Source: Actinomycetota bacterium
Lineage (GTDB): Bacteria; Actinomycetota; Actinomycetes; Streptosporangiales; Streptosporangiaceae
Direction: 5' to 3'
DNA length: 7,119 bases
Assembly (NCBI GenBank): GCA_003242605.1
Contig: QGUZ01000263.1
Coordinates: 1-7,119, forward strand
In this document: one piece after another, positions 1 to 6,170 of the stretch
Layout: every line of letters begins with the position of its first letter
How positions within the stretch are numbered: position 1 is the first letter of the stretch
The notes under the pieces: generated by a model
Databases searched by the model: none
Told to the model about the DNA's origin: nothing
What the model saw: only the letters and a program-made list of their open reading frames with translations
Translations under genes and position numbers: made by a program

Positions 1-265
1 CCCCCCCCCCCGTGGGGGTGGGCGGGGCGTCCGGCGGCCCGGCCCGGGGGGGCGCCGCGTCCGGGGCTGCGGAGTCCGGGGCTGCGGAGTCCGGGGCTGC
101 GGAGTCCGGGTAGGCCGCCGCCACGGCGCCCGGCGGGGCGGCGGGACGGACGTGCGCGACGCCGGCCGGAGACTGCCGGACGGGCCGGGCGGGACCGCCT
201 GCGACGGGACCCACCAGGGCGACGGCGAGACAGCCGGCGGCCATCAGGGGGAGGCACGCAGTCAT
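1..265 (-). CDS. Ala/Pro-rich probable exported protein, N-terminal part only (cut by window edge)
   Basis: No family is recognised. An open frame starts at ATG 265 and runs 88 codons without a stop to the left edge. Residues 1-24 form a hydrophobic stretch (MTACLPLMAAGCLAVALVGP followed by VAGG) that resembles a Sec signal peptide, although the start lacks the usual Lys/Arg. The rest is low complexity: Ala/Pro-rich, with three exact PDSAA pentads (residues 53-67) followed by PDAAP, then a Gly run encoded by the poly-G tract at the edge. A stop lies eight codons upstream, so only ATG 265 or Met8 can start it. GGGAGG lies one base before ATG 265, which is closer than usual; Met8 has no better site. 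It follows the protease gene on the same strand after a terminator. The third-position G/C bias supports coding. It may be the pro-region or linker of a secreted enzyme, but the functional part is outside the window. Confidence 0.5.
   Translation of the reverse strand, partial: MTACLPLMAAGCLAVALVGPVAGGPARPVRQSPAGVAHVRPAAPPGAVAAAYPDSAAPDSAAPDSAAPDAAPPRAGPPDAPPTPTGGG
60..110. repeat. 15-bp tandem repeat (3.4 copies) encoding PDSAA
   Basis: The 15-base unit TCCGGGGCTGCGGAG occurs three times without mismatch (60-74, 75-89, 90-104), followed by a partial copy. The unit is a multiple of three and, on the minus strand, encodes the in-frame pentad PDSAA of the cut-off exported protein. The identical DNA of the copies suggests recent slippage expansion. 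Confidence 0.9.
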
Positions 266-285
266 GCCTCCCGAGTGTGGACCAC

Positions 286-303
286 GTCACGTGATCGTGT
301 GAC
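286..303. promoter_or_regulatory. Palindrome upstream of the cut-off exported-protein gene
   Basis: An 8-bp perfect palindrome TCACGTGA (287-294) sits inside a wider inverted repeat, GTCAC (286-290) to GTGAC (299-303). It lies 22-38 bases upstream of ATG 265, in the only space left for a promoter between the terminator at 314-340 and the gene. It could be an operator. No convincing -10/-35 pair was found, so its role is inference. Confidence 0.3.
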
Positions 304-313
304 TACTTTCCGT

Positions 314-340
314 AAAAAGTGGCCCGCCGGTGAGGCGGCC
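314..340 (-). terminator. Intrinsic terminator of the secreted protease gene
   Basis: Read on the minus strand, a stem of seven G-C pairs with one bulged base and a five-base loop (arms 334-340 and 321-328) is followed two bases later by TTTTT (318-314). It lies about 87 bases beyond the protease stop codon. A hairpin plus U-tract is the classical Rho-independent form and is uncommon in such G+C-rich DNA. It should separate the protease from the next minus-strand gene. Confidence 0.6.
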
Positions 341-426
341 GCCGCGCCACGCGGCCTCGCCGTCCGCGGCGCCGTCACCGAGGCGTGTCACGGAGGCGCG
401 TCGCCGAGCGCGTCACCGGGGTGCCG

Positions 427-1638
427 TCACTGGGCTCCCAGGCTCTGGGCGGCGTTGTAGACGGCCTGCGCCTCCGGGCCGAAGAACGGGCCGAACATGA
501 ACCGCGGGTCGACGTTGTACTTGAAGCTGTTGACCGAGTTCACCAGGCCGGTCCCGGTCCGCTCGTTGAACGCGAGCAGCCACGGCCCGCCGCTCGACCC
601 GCCGGTCATGTCGCAGCGGAGCCCGAGGTCGTTGGTCTGCAGCGGGTCGTTGATCGTCCGGCCCGCGCAGAAGATCAGCCTGCTGCCGTCGAACGGCGCC
701 GCGGCGGGGTAGCCGAACGAGTACATCTGCAGGCCGCGCTGCTGGTTGAACGCGACGCCCTGGCCGCCGACCACGTCGACGAGGTTGCGCCCGTTCAGCG
801 GGGCGACCACGAAGGCGGCGATGTCGAAGTTGATGTCCTCGTTGGCGTTCCACTGCTGGGTGGTGAACAGGTTCGTCGCCACCCAGGTGCCGAACGGCCG
901 GTTGCCGTTCTGGAAGCCCGGCACGAACACCACGTTCCGGTGGGTCTGGCCGTTCGACTTCACGCAGTGCCCGGCGGTGATCACGACGCTGCGGTTCGCG
1001 CTGTTGACCGCGGTGCCCGAGCACGAGGCGGTCCGGGTGCGGCCGCCCTCCTGGATGGTGAAGAACACCCGCCCGGCGGTGGTGGCGATCGCGCCGGTAC
1101 CCGGCCAGACCGCCGCGGCGGTGGTGCGGGACGAGTTGCCGAGCGCGTTCTCCCCGGCGGTCGGCGGGACGACCGTGGAGGCGCCGTTCGACGCGCCCGC
1201 GGAACCCGGGGAGCCCGCCGAGCCCCCGCCCGGGCGGGACGCGCCCGGCAGGCCCGAGCCCGAACCGGGGGATCCCGGCAGGCCCGAGCCCGAGCCGGAG
1301 GATCCCGGCAGGCCCGGCCGCGCCGGCGAGCGCCGCCGGCCGTGGAGGATCTGCTCCATCGGCACGGCCGAGCGCAGCCGAGACCGGTTCCAGTACTGAC
1401 GCACCTGCCGCTGCTGCACGGACGTGCTGGCCCCGCGCCAGGTGTGGTAGCCGCGGTCGCGGGGCGAGGCGGACGCCGTGGCCGCGGAGCCCGCCGCGGA
1501 GGCGGTGGCCGAGGCCGTGGCGAGCCCGGTGGCGCCGGTGCGGGCGCCGCCCTCGGCGTGTGCCGCGGGCAGTGTCAGCCCGGCCACACCTAGCGGGAGC
1601 AGGCCGAGTACGGCAAGACGACGGGCGATCCGGTGCAT
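427..1638 (-). CDS. Secreted trypsin/V8-like serine protease (S1 family)
   Basis: This 403-residue protein is predicted to be an extracellular endopeptidase. Residues 1-28 are a Sec signal peptide (HRIARR, a hydrophobic core, then cleavage near AHA). Residues about 60-100 contain a pro-region with YW...R.R.A.P, a pattern I recall from actinobacterial V8-like proteases. Residues 105-155 are a Gly/Ser/Pro linker. The protease domain spans about 165-403: His224 in TAGHC, Asp272 in NFDIA, and Ser349 in the GSSGGP motif. Cys206/Cys225 and Cys324/Cys342 are plausible disulfides. ATG 1638 was chosen because GGAGG lies six bases upstream and the signal peptide begins there; the frame is open to 1752, but that adds a non-signal extension. 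The triad is intact, so it should be active. It has its own terminator downstream and diverges from dxr. Substrate specificity cannot be read from the sequence; membership of the V8/Glu-endopeptidase-like branch is a family-level judgement. Confidence 0.9.
   Translation of the reverse strand: MHRIARRLAVLGLLPLGVAGLTLPAAHAEGGARTGATGLATASATASAAGSAATASASPRDRGYHTWRGASTSVQQRQVRQYWNRSRLRSAVPMEQILHGRRRSPARPGLPGSSGSGSGLPGSPGSGSGLPGASRPGGGSAGSPGSAGASNGASTVVPPTAGENALGNSSRTTAAAVWPGTGAIATTAGRVFFTIQEGGRTRTASCSGTAVNSANRSVVITAGHCVKSNGQTHRNVVFVPGFQNGNRPFGTWVATNLFTTQQWNANEDINFDIAAFVVAPLNGRNLVDVVGGQGVAFNQQRGLQMYSFGYPAAAPFDGSRLIFCAGRTINDPLQTNDLGLRCDMTGGSSGGPWLLAFNERTGTGLVNSVNSFKYNVDPRFMFGPFFGPEAQAVYNAAQSLGAQ
1244..1316. 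repeat. 30-bp tandem repeat in the protease linker
   Basis: Two 30-base copies (1244-1273 and 1274-1303), differing at two positions, are followed by a 13-base partial copy. The unit is ten codons and encodes GLPGS(S/P)GSGS on the minus strand, between the pro-region and the catalytic domain. It looks like a flexible linker able to change length by recombination. Confidence 0.85.
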
Positions 1639-1674
1639 TCGGTACCTCCGTGAGCGGGTGTCCCTGTTCTCGGG

Positions 1675-1716
1675 AAGGTAGTGGTCGGTTGACACTGCCT
1701 TCTTGCTACCTGTCAA
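1675..1716. promoter_or_regulatory. Divergent promoter/operator region between the protease gene and dxr
   Basis: A 9-bp inverted repeat with one mismatch (AAGGTAGTG 1675-1683, CACTGCCTT 1693-1701; nine-base spacer) overlaps a second dyad, TTGACA (1689-1694) to TGTCAA (1711-1716). The latter is a perfect -35 hexamer on each strand. On the minus strand TTGACA at 1716-1711 could serve the protease, about 75 bases before its start; on the plus strand 1689-1694 could serve dxr. Neither has a good -10 at 16-18 bases, so the promoter call is weak, while the dyads themselves are directly visible. A repressor site is possible. Confidence 0.35.
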
Positions 1717-1842
1717 GACGGTTATGGAGACGAATGGGCGCGACATGCCCACACGTCGGCGACATGGTGTTGATCCCGCTCGCCCCCGCTATGGCCCGGC
1801 CCGCATTGGCGACCTTGCGGGCATCCCGGAAAGAATGGGGGC

Positions 1843-3075
1843 GTGGGATACGCGGGAACGCGGCCGGGCCCGAGCGGCTGTCCGGCCGCCACGAGCGACT
1901 ACGAGCCCAGAACCATCGCCCTGCTCGGCTCGACGGGATCGATCGGCACCCAGGCGCTGGACGTCATCGCCCGGAATCCGGATCGGTTCCGCGTCGTCGC
2001 CCTCGCCGCCGGTGGCGGACGGCCCGAGCTGCTCGCCCGCCAGGTGGCGGAGTTCGGCCCCGAGGTGGTCGCGGTGGCCGACCCGGCGGCGGTGCCCGCG
2101 GTGCGCGAGGCGCTCGCCGGACGGCCGGTGAAGCTCCTCGCGGGCCCGGAGGGCGTGGCCGAGGCCGCGGCCTGGCCGTGCGACGTGGTGCTGAACGGCA
2201 TCACCGGCGCGCTCGGCCTGTCCTCCACGCTCGCCGCGCTGCGCGAGGGGCGGACGCTGGCGCTCGCCAACAAGGAGTCGTTGATCATCGGTGGCCCGCT
2301 GGTGAAGCGGCTGGCGCGGCCCGGGCAACTCGTGCCGGTGGACTCCGAGCACTCGGCCCTCGCCCAGTGCCTGTGGGCCGCCGGGCCGGGACGGGGTGCC
2401 GGGGAGAGCCCGGGCGCGGCGGTGCGCCGCCTGATCGTCACCGCGAGCGGCGGGCCGTTCCGGGGCCGTAATCGGGCGGAGCTGTCCTCCGTCACGCCGG
2501 AGCAGGCGCTCGCGCACCCGACCTGGTCCATGGGGCCGGTGATCACCATCAACTCCGCAACTCTGGTCAACAAGGGCCTGGAGGTCATCGAGGCCCATCT
2601 GCTGTTCGATATCGAATACGCCCGCATTTCCGTCATGGTTCATCCCCAGTCGGTGATCCACTCGATGGTGGAGTTCACCGACGGCTCGACGATCGCCCAG
2701 GCGAGCCCTCCGGACATGCGGCTCCCGATCGCCCTCGCCCTCGGCTGGCCCGACCGGGTGCCCGACGCCGCCCCCGCGATCGACTGGACCAAGGCGCACA
2801 CGTGGACCTTCGAGCCGCTCGACGACGAGACGTTCCCGGCCGTCGCGCTCGCCCGCGAGGTCGGCGAGGCGGGCGGGACCGCCCCGGCCGTCTACAACGC
2901 GGCCAACGAGGTCTGCGTCGAGGCGTTCCTCGCCGGCAGGCTGCCGTTCCCCGGCATCGTCGACACGGTCGCGCGGGTCGTCGGCGAGCACGAGGTGCAG
3001 CCCGCCTCCTCGGTGGAGGAGGTGCTCGCCGCCGACGAGTGGGCCCGGGCGCGGGCCCGGGAGCTCACCGGGTAG
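1843..3075 (+). CDS. dxr: 1-deoxy-D-xylulose 5-phosphate reductoisomerase
   Basis: Dxr (IspC) converts 1-deoxy-D-xylulose 5-phosphate to 2-C-methyl-D-erythritol 4-phosphate with NADPH and a divalent metal, the first committed step of the MEP isoprenoid pathway, in the cytoplasm. Seen in the 410 residues: the NADPH-binding loop GSTGSIG (29-35), ALANKESLIIGG (140-151), metal ligands Asp167 and Glu169 in VPVDSEH, TASGGPFRGR (200-209), and NKGLEVIE with Glu247 as the third ligand, then VHPQSVIHSMVEF (266-278). All expected active-site residues are present. Length is slightly above the usual 380-400 because of about 20 extra N-terminal residues and a short Gly/Pro-rich insert near 179-193. GTG 1843 is the only start codon before the nucleotide loop; GGAAAG lies nine bases upstream. 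It diverges from the protease gene and ends 17 bases before a hairpin, so it may be transcribed separately from ispG. Confidence 0.97.
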   Translation: MGYAGTRPGPSGCPAATSDYEPRTIALLGSTGSIGTQALDVIARNPDRFRVVALAAGGGRPELLARQVAEFGPEVVAVADPAAVPAVREALAGRPVKLLAGPEGVAEAAAWPCDVVLNGITGALGLSSTLAALREGRTLALANKESLIIGGPLVKRLARPGQLVPVDSEHSALAQCLWAAGPGRGAGESPGAAVRRLIVTASGGPFRGRNRAELSSVTPEQALAHPTWSMGPVITINSATLVNKGLEVIEAHLLFDIEYARISVMVHPQSVIHSMVEFTDGSTIAQASPPDMRLPIALALGWPDRVPDAAPAIDWTKAHTWTFEPLDDETFPAVALAREVGEAGGTAPAVYNAANEVCVEAFLAGRLPFPGIVDTVARVVGEHEVQPASSVEEVLAADEWARARARELTG

Positions 3076-3092
3076 CCCATGGGTGCGACGCC

Positions 3093-3135
3093 CGCGCGGC
3101 CGTGGGCGCGCCACGCTCCGCCCGTGGGCCGCGCG
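3093..3135 (+). terminator. Strong hairpin after dxr, terminator-like without U-tract
   Basis: A perfect 9-bp G-C stem (CGCGCGGCC 3093-3101 with GGCCGCGCG 3127-3135) continues after a small internal loop into five more pairs (3104-3108 with 3119-3123), with a ten-base loop. No T-run follows, as is common for hairpins at gene ends in high-G+C actinobacteria. It starts 17 bases after the dxr stop and precedes the ispG promoter, so termination is the likely role. Confidence 0.5.
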
Positions 3136-3150
3136 TGGCGGCGTTCCGTG

Positions 3151-3178
3151 CTGATCCATCCGCCGCCTTGCCTAGACT
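3151..3178 (+). promoter_or_regulatory. Probable ispG promoter
   Basis: TAGACT (3173-3178) is a good actinobacterial -10 hexamer (TANNNT). CTGATC (3151-3156), 16 bases upstream, is a weak -35. Transcription would start near 3185, giving a leader of about 43 bases before ATG 3228. The position after the dxr hairpin supports separate transcription of ispG. Confidence 0.45.
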
Positions 3179-3179
3179 G

Positions 3180-3201
3180 GTCGGCGGTGCTCGCCGCCGA
3201 C
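3180..3201 (+). promoter_or_regulatory. Hairpin or operator at the ispG transcription start
   Basis: A perfect 8-bp inverted repeat (GTCGGCGG 3180-3187, CCGCCGAC 3194-3201) begins two bases after the -10 hexamer; a further T-G wobble closes a four-base loop. It overlaps the predicted start site, so it could be an operator or, if included in the transcript, a 5'-end stabilising hairpin. It lies upstream of the ribosome binding site and does not occlude it. Confidence 0.4.
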
Positions 3202-3227
3202 AACGGCAACTGACACAAGGTGCAGCA

Positions 3228-4397
3228 ATGACTTCTGTTGATCTGGGCATTCCCACCGTGCGTAAGCGTCCGCTCGCGGAGCGGAGAAAGTCCAGGAAGA
3301 TCATGGTGGGGTCGGTGCCGGTCGGCGGGGACGCGCCGGTGTCGGTGCAGTCCATGACCACGACGGTGACCGCCGACGTCAACGCCACCCTGCAGCAGAT
3401 CGCCGAGCTGACCGCGGCGGGCTGCCAGATCGTGCGGGTCGCGGTCCCCTCCCAGGACGACGCCGACGCGCTGCCGCAGATCGCGGCGAAGTCGCCGATC
3501 CCGGTCGTGGCCGACATCCACTTCCAGCCCAAGTACGTGTTCGCCGCGATCGACGCCGGGTGCGCGGCGGTCCGGGTGAACCCGGGCAACATCAAGAAGT
3601 TCGACGACCGGGTCGGGGAGATCGCCAAGGCCGCGGCCGACGCGGGCGTGCCGATCCGCATCGGCGTGAACGCCGGCTCGCTCGACGAGCGCATCCTGCG
3701 CAAGTACGGCTCGGCCACCGCTGAGGCGCTGGTGGAGTCCGCGCTGTGGGAGTGCTCGCTGTTTGAGGAGCACGGCTTCCGGGACATCAAGATCTCGGTG
3801 AAGCACCACGACCCGGTGGTGATGATCTCCGCCTACCGCATGCTCGCCGAGCGCTGCGACTACCCGCTGCACCTCGGCGTGACCGAGGCCGGCCCGCCGT
3901 TCCAGGGCACGATCAAGTCCGCGGTGGCGTTCGGCGCGCTGCTCGCCGAGGGCATCGGCGACACGATCCGGGTGTCGCTGTCGGCGCCGCCGGTGGAGGA
4001 GGTCAAGGTCGGCATCGCGATCCTCGAGGCGCTCAACCTCCGCGAGCGCGGCCTGGAGATCGTCTCCTGCCCGTCCTGCGGCCGGGCCCAGGTGGACGTG
4101 TTCACCCTCGCCGAGCGGGTGCAGGCGGGCCTCGCCGGGCTGCCGATCCCGCTGCGGGTGGCGGTGATGGGCTGCGTGGTGAACGGCCCGGGCGAGGCGC
4201 GCGAGGCCGACCTCGGCGTCGCCTCCGGCAACGGCAAGGGCCAGATCTTCGTCGAGGGCAAGGTGATCAAGACCGTGCCCGAGTCGCAGATCGTCGAGAC
4301 CCTCATCGAGGAGGCGTTCAAGCTCGCCGAGCGCCGCGGCATCAAGGTCGACCTCGACGAGGCCGGAGGGGACGGCCCCGAGGTCGTCGTCACCTGA
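3228..4397 (+). CDS. ispG: 4-hydroxy-3-methylbut-2-en-1-yl diphosphate synthase (IspG/GcpE)
   Basis: IspG is the [4Fe-4S] enzyme that reductively opens 2-C-methyl-D-erythritol 2,4-cyclodiphosphate to HMBPP, the penultimate MEP-pathway step, in the cytoplasm. The 389 residues show the bacterial two-domain form: a TIM-barrel domain (about 20-265, with QSMTTTVTADV, VADIHF, RVNPGNI, RIGVNAGSL and HLGVTEAGP) and a C-terminal cluster domain with Cys281 and Cys284 (CPSCGR), Cys316 (MGCVVNGPGEA) and Glu323, corresponding to the four ligands of the E. coli enzyme. Length is normal. The frame is open upstream into dxr, but ATG 3228 is chosen because AAGG lies about eight bases before it and homology begins there. 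It follows dxr after 152 non-coding bases. In M. tuberculosis the membrane protease Rip1/RseP lies between these genes; here it is absent. Confidence 0.97.
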   Translation: MTSVDLGIPTVRKRPLAERRKSRKIMVGSVPVGGDAPVSVQSMTTTVTADVNATLQQIAELTAAGCQIVRVAVPSQDDADALPQIAAKSPIPVVADIHFQPKYVFAAIDAGCAAVRVNPGNIKKFDDRVGEIAKAAADAGVPIRIGVNAGSLDERILRKYGSATAEALVESALWECSLFEEHGFRDIKISVKHHDPVVMISAYRMLAERCDYPLHLGVTEAGPPFQGTIKSAVAFGALLAEGIGDTIRVSLSAPPVEEVKVGIAILEALNLRERGLEIVSCPSCGRAQVDVFTLAERVQAGLAGLPIPLRVAVMGCVVNGPGEAREADLGVASGNGKGQIFVEGKVIKTVPESQIVETLIEEAFKLAERRGIKVDLDEAGGDGPEVVVT

Positions 4398-4399
4398 CG

Positions 4400-4421
4400 G
4401 CGCCCGCGGCACCCGCGGCGC
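4400..4421 (+). terminator. GC hairpin directly after ispG, possible terminator
   Basis: Nine G-C pairs with one bulged C and a three-base loop (arms 4400-4409 and 4413-4421) start three bases after the ispG stop codon. There is no T-tract. The next gene has its own -35-like element downstream, which fits transcription ending here, but a GC-rich hairpin of this size is not rare in such DNA. Confidence 0.4.
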
Positions 4422-4476
4422 TCCGACCCGCCCGCTCACCGGCACCGGTTACCTTGAGTGTTTCGTCGGACACAGT

Positions 4477-4505
4477 TTGACAACCATCGACCTCACTGTT
4501 GAGTA
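4477..4505 (+). promoter_or_regulatory. Probable promoter of the TAP-like hydrolase gene
   Basis: TTGACA (4477-4482) matches the -35 consensus exactly, in a locally A/T-richer stretch. The -10 is weaker: TTGAGT (4499-4504, spacer 16) or TGAGTA (4500-4505, spacer 17). Transcription would begin near 4511, at the base of the leader hairpin described next. Confidence 0.45.
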
Positions 4506-4509
4506 ATCG

Positions 4510-4568
4510 CGCCGTCACTTAGGAGAACATCGTCTCTGCGCTTTGACGGCAGAGAGGAAGTGACGGTG
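4510..4568 (+). promoter_or_regulatory. Leader hairpin enclosing the RBS and start codon, with a competing fold
   Basis: The outer stem CGCCGTCACTT (4510-4520) pairs with AAGTGACGGTG (4558-4568) in 11 pairs, one a G-T wobble. The inner stem TCTCTGC (4533-4539) pairs with GCAGAGA (4549-4555). Together they cover the Shine-Dalgarno region AGAGAGGAA (4551-4559) and both candidate GTG starts (4560, 4566). The same 5' strand can instead pair with TGACGGC (4544-4550) through GCCGTCA (4511-4517), which would break the outer stem and free the start site. This arrangement suggests translation control, but no ligand-binding core of a known riboswitch is recognised. Pairings are directly visible; function is inference. 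Confidence 0.5.
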
Positions 4569-6161
4569 AAGCGGGTCATCGCGGTTGCGGCGGGTGCCAC
4601 GGTGCTGGCCACCGGGCTGGTCTGGACGGCGGGTGCGGACGCGTACGGCGCCGCCGGACGGGCCACGGGGCAGGGCCGTGTCCCCGAGTCGCTCCGGTGG
4701 GGCGGGTGTGACGAGCCCGCGGCGGGTGAGGGCGAGCGGAAGGCCGAGTGCGCCATGGTGGAGGTGCCGCTCGACCATTCCAAGCCGTCCGGGCGGCGGC
4801 TGCGGCTCGCCGTCAACCGGTTCCGGGCGACCGGGCCCCGCTCCGCCCGGCTCGGCGTGCTGCTGGTGAACCCGGGCGGCCCGGGCGCGTCCGGCCGGGA
4901 GCTCGCCGCCTACATGGCCCAGAACCTGCCCGAGCAGGTCACCGCGCGGTACGACATCGTCGGCTTCGACCCGCGCGGGGTGGGCGGCAGCAAGCCGGCG
5001 CTGAGCTGTGTGGACCCCAAGCGGTACTACCGGCCGCCGCGGCCGGACAACGTGCCGCGCGACGCCCGCGAGGAGGCGGTGCTGCTGCGCCGCGCCCGCG
5101 CGTACGCCGAGAGCTGCGGGTCCCGCTGGTCGTGGCTGCTGCCGCACATGACCACCGAGAACGCGGCCCGCGACATGGACGTGATCCGCCGGGCGCTCGG
5201 CGAGCGGACGATCAGCTACCTCGGGTACTCCTACGGCACCTACCTCGGCGCGGTGTACGCCACGCTGTTCCCGGACCGGGTGCGGCGCATGGTGCTCGAC
5301 AGCGTCGTCGACCCCACCGGGGTGTGGTACGCGAACAACCTCGCGCAGAACACCGCGTTCGAGCGGCGGCACCGCGACTTCCTGGCATGGGTGGCCGAGC
5401 ACCACCGGGTCTACCGGCTCGGCGCCACCGCGGAGCGGACCACCGCCGCCTGGTACCGGATGCGCGCGAAACTGCGCACCCGCCCGGCGAACGGGGTGAT
5501 CGGGCCCACCGAGCTCGACGACCTGTTCACCGTCGCGGGCTACACCGACGCGATCTGGCCCAAGCTCGCCCGCGCGTTCTCCGACTACGTGCGCCGGGAT
5601 GACGCCACCCGGCTGCTGAAGGCGTTCCGCCGGTACGTGCGCAACGGCACGGCCGAGGCGGAGAACGGCTACGCCGTCTACCTCGCGGTCGAGTGCCGGG
5701 ACGCGCCCTGGCCGCGCGACTGGGCGACCTGGCGCGCCGACAGCCGCCGTCTCAACGCCACCGCCCCCTTCCTCACCTGGGCGAACACCTGGTACAACGC
5801 GCCGTGCGCGTTCTGGCCGGTGCCGAGCGGCACCCCGGTGACGGTGGGCACGGCGAAGCTGCCGCCGATCCTCATGCTGCAGTCGCGGCGGGACGCGGCC
5901 ACGCCGTACCAGGGGGCGCTGCGCATGCAGCGGCTGTTCCCCACCGCCCGGCTGGTCACCGTGGGCGGCGGCAACCACGGGGTGACGCTCAACGGCAACG
6001 CGTGCGTCGACCGCGCGGTCACGTCCTACCTGCTCGCCGGGAAGGTTCCGGGCAGGCGCGGGGCCACCTGCCGCCGCGCGTCCGCGCCGGTGCCCGCCGA
6101 GGCCCGGAAGGCGGCGGCGCGGGCCGTCCGCGCCCCCATCGGCGCCCGTTTCGGGCTGTAG
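4566..6161 (+). CDS. Secreted TAP-like alpha/beta hydrolase (peptidase S33 type)
   Basis: This 531-residue protein resembles the secreted tripeptidyl-aminopeptidase and SlpD/SlpE-like group of actinomycetes: an alpha/beta hydrolase fold with a C-terminal TAP-like domain, thought to release short peptides from the N-terminus of proteins outside the cell. Seen: a Sec signal peptide (MKRVIAVAAGATVLATGLVW, cleavage near ADA, no lipobox); oxyanion-hole motif NPGGPG (102-107); GFDPRGVGGS; nucleophile Ser222 in GYSYG; acid Asp443 in QSRRDAATP; His471 in GGNHG; and several Cys typical of the exported family. The triad is complete. GTG 4566 is preferred because AGAGG ends eight bases upstream; GTG 4560 in the same frame leaves only two bases and would add two residues. 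It sits between ispG and the GNAT gene with its own promoter-like element and structured leader. Exact substrate cannot be told; an esterase/lipase role is possible. Confidence 0.9.
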   Translation: MKRVIAVAAGATVLATGLVWTAGADAYGAAGRATGQGRVPESLRWGGCDEPAAGEGERKAECAMVEVPLDHSKPSGRRLRLAVNRFRATGPRSARLGVLLVNPGGPGASGRELAAYMAQNLPEQVTARYDIVGFDPRGVGGSKPALSCVDPKRYYRPPRPDNVPRDAREEAVLLRRARAYAESCGSRWSWLLPHMTTENAARDMDVIRRALGERTISYLGYSYGTYLGAVYATLFPDRVRRMVLDSVVDPTGVWYANNLAQNTAFERRHRDFLAWVAEHHRVYRLGATAERTTAAWYRMRAKLRTRPANGVIGPTELDDLFTVAGYTDAIWPKLARAFSDYVRRDDATRLLKAFRRYVRNGTAEAENGYAVYLAVECRDAPWPRDWATWRADSRRLNATAPFLTWANTWYNAPCAFWPVPSGTPVTVGTAKLPPILMLQSRRDAATPYQGALRMQRLFPTARLVTVGGGNHGVTLNGNACVDRAVTSYLLAGKVPGRRGATCRRASAPVPAEARKAAARAVRAPIGARFGL

Positions 6162-6170
6162 CGGCGGTAC

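Noticed and set aside
385..1593. 402-codon open frame on the plus strand
   Set aside because: It is antisense to the protease gene, whose signal peptide, catalytic triad and ribosome binding site are clear. The translation is Arg/Ala/Gly-rich noise.
1639..1752. Upstream extension of the protease frame to ATG 1752
   Set aside because: The extension places 38 residues before a complete signal peptide and lacks a good ribosome binding site. ATG 1638 has GGAGG at the right distance.
2892..4445. 517-codon open frame on the minus strand
   Set aside because: It is antisense to the end of dxr and all of ispG, both certain genes. The composition is Arg/His/Leu-rich and no motif is seen.
4521..4546. 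Leader peptide ORF after AGGAGA (4521-4526)
   Set aside because: No ATG, GTG or TTG lies at a workable distance; the only short frame would need ATC as a start. AGGAGA could be a decoy ribosome site, but nothing supports translation there.
4566..4651. Lipoprotein signal in the hydrolase
   Set aside because: No lipobox Cys follows the hydrophobic segment. The region reads TAGADAYG, which fits ordinary Sec signal peptidase cleavage.
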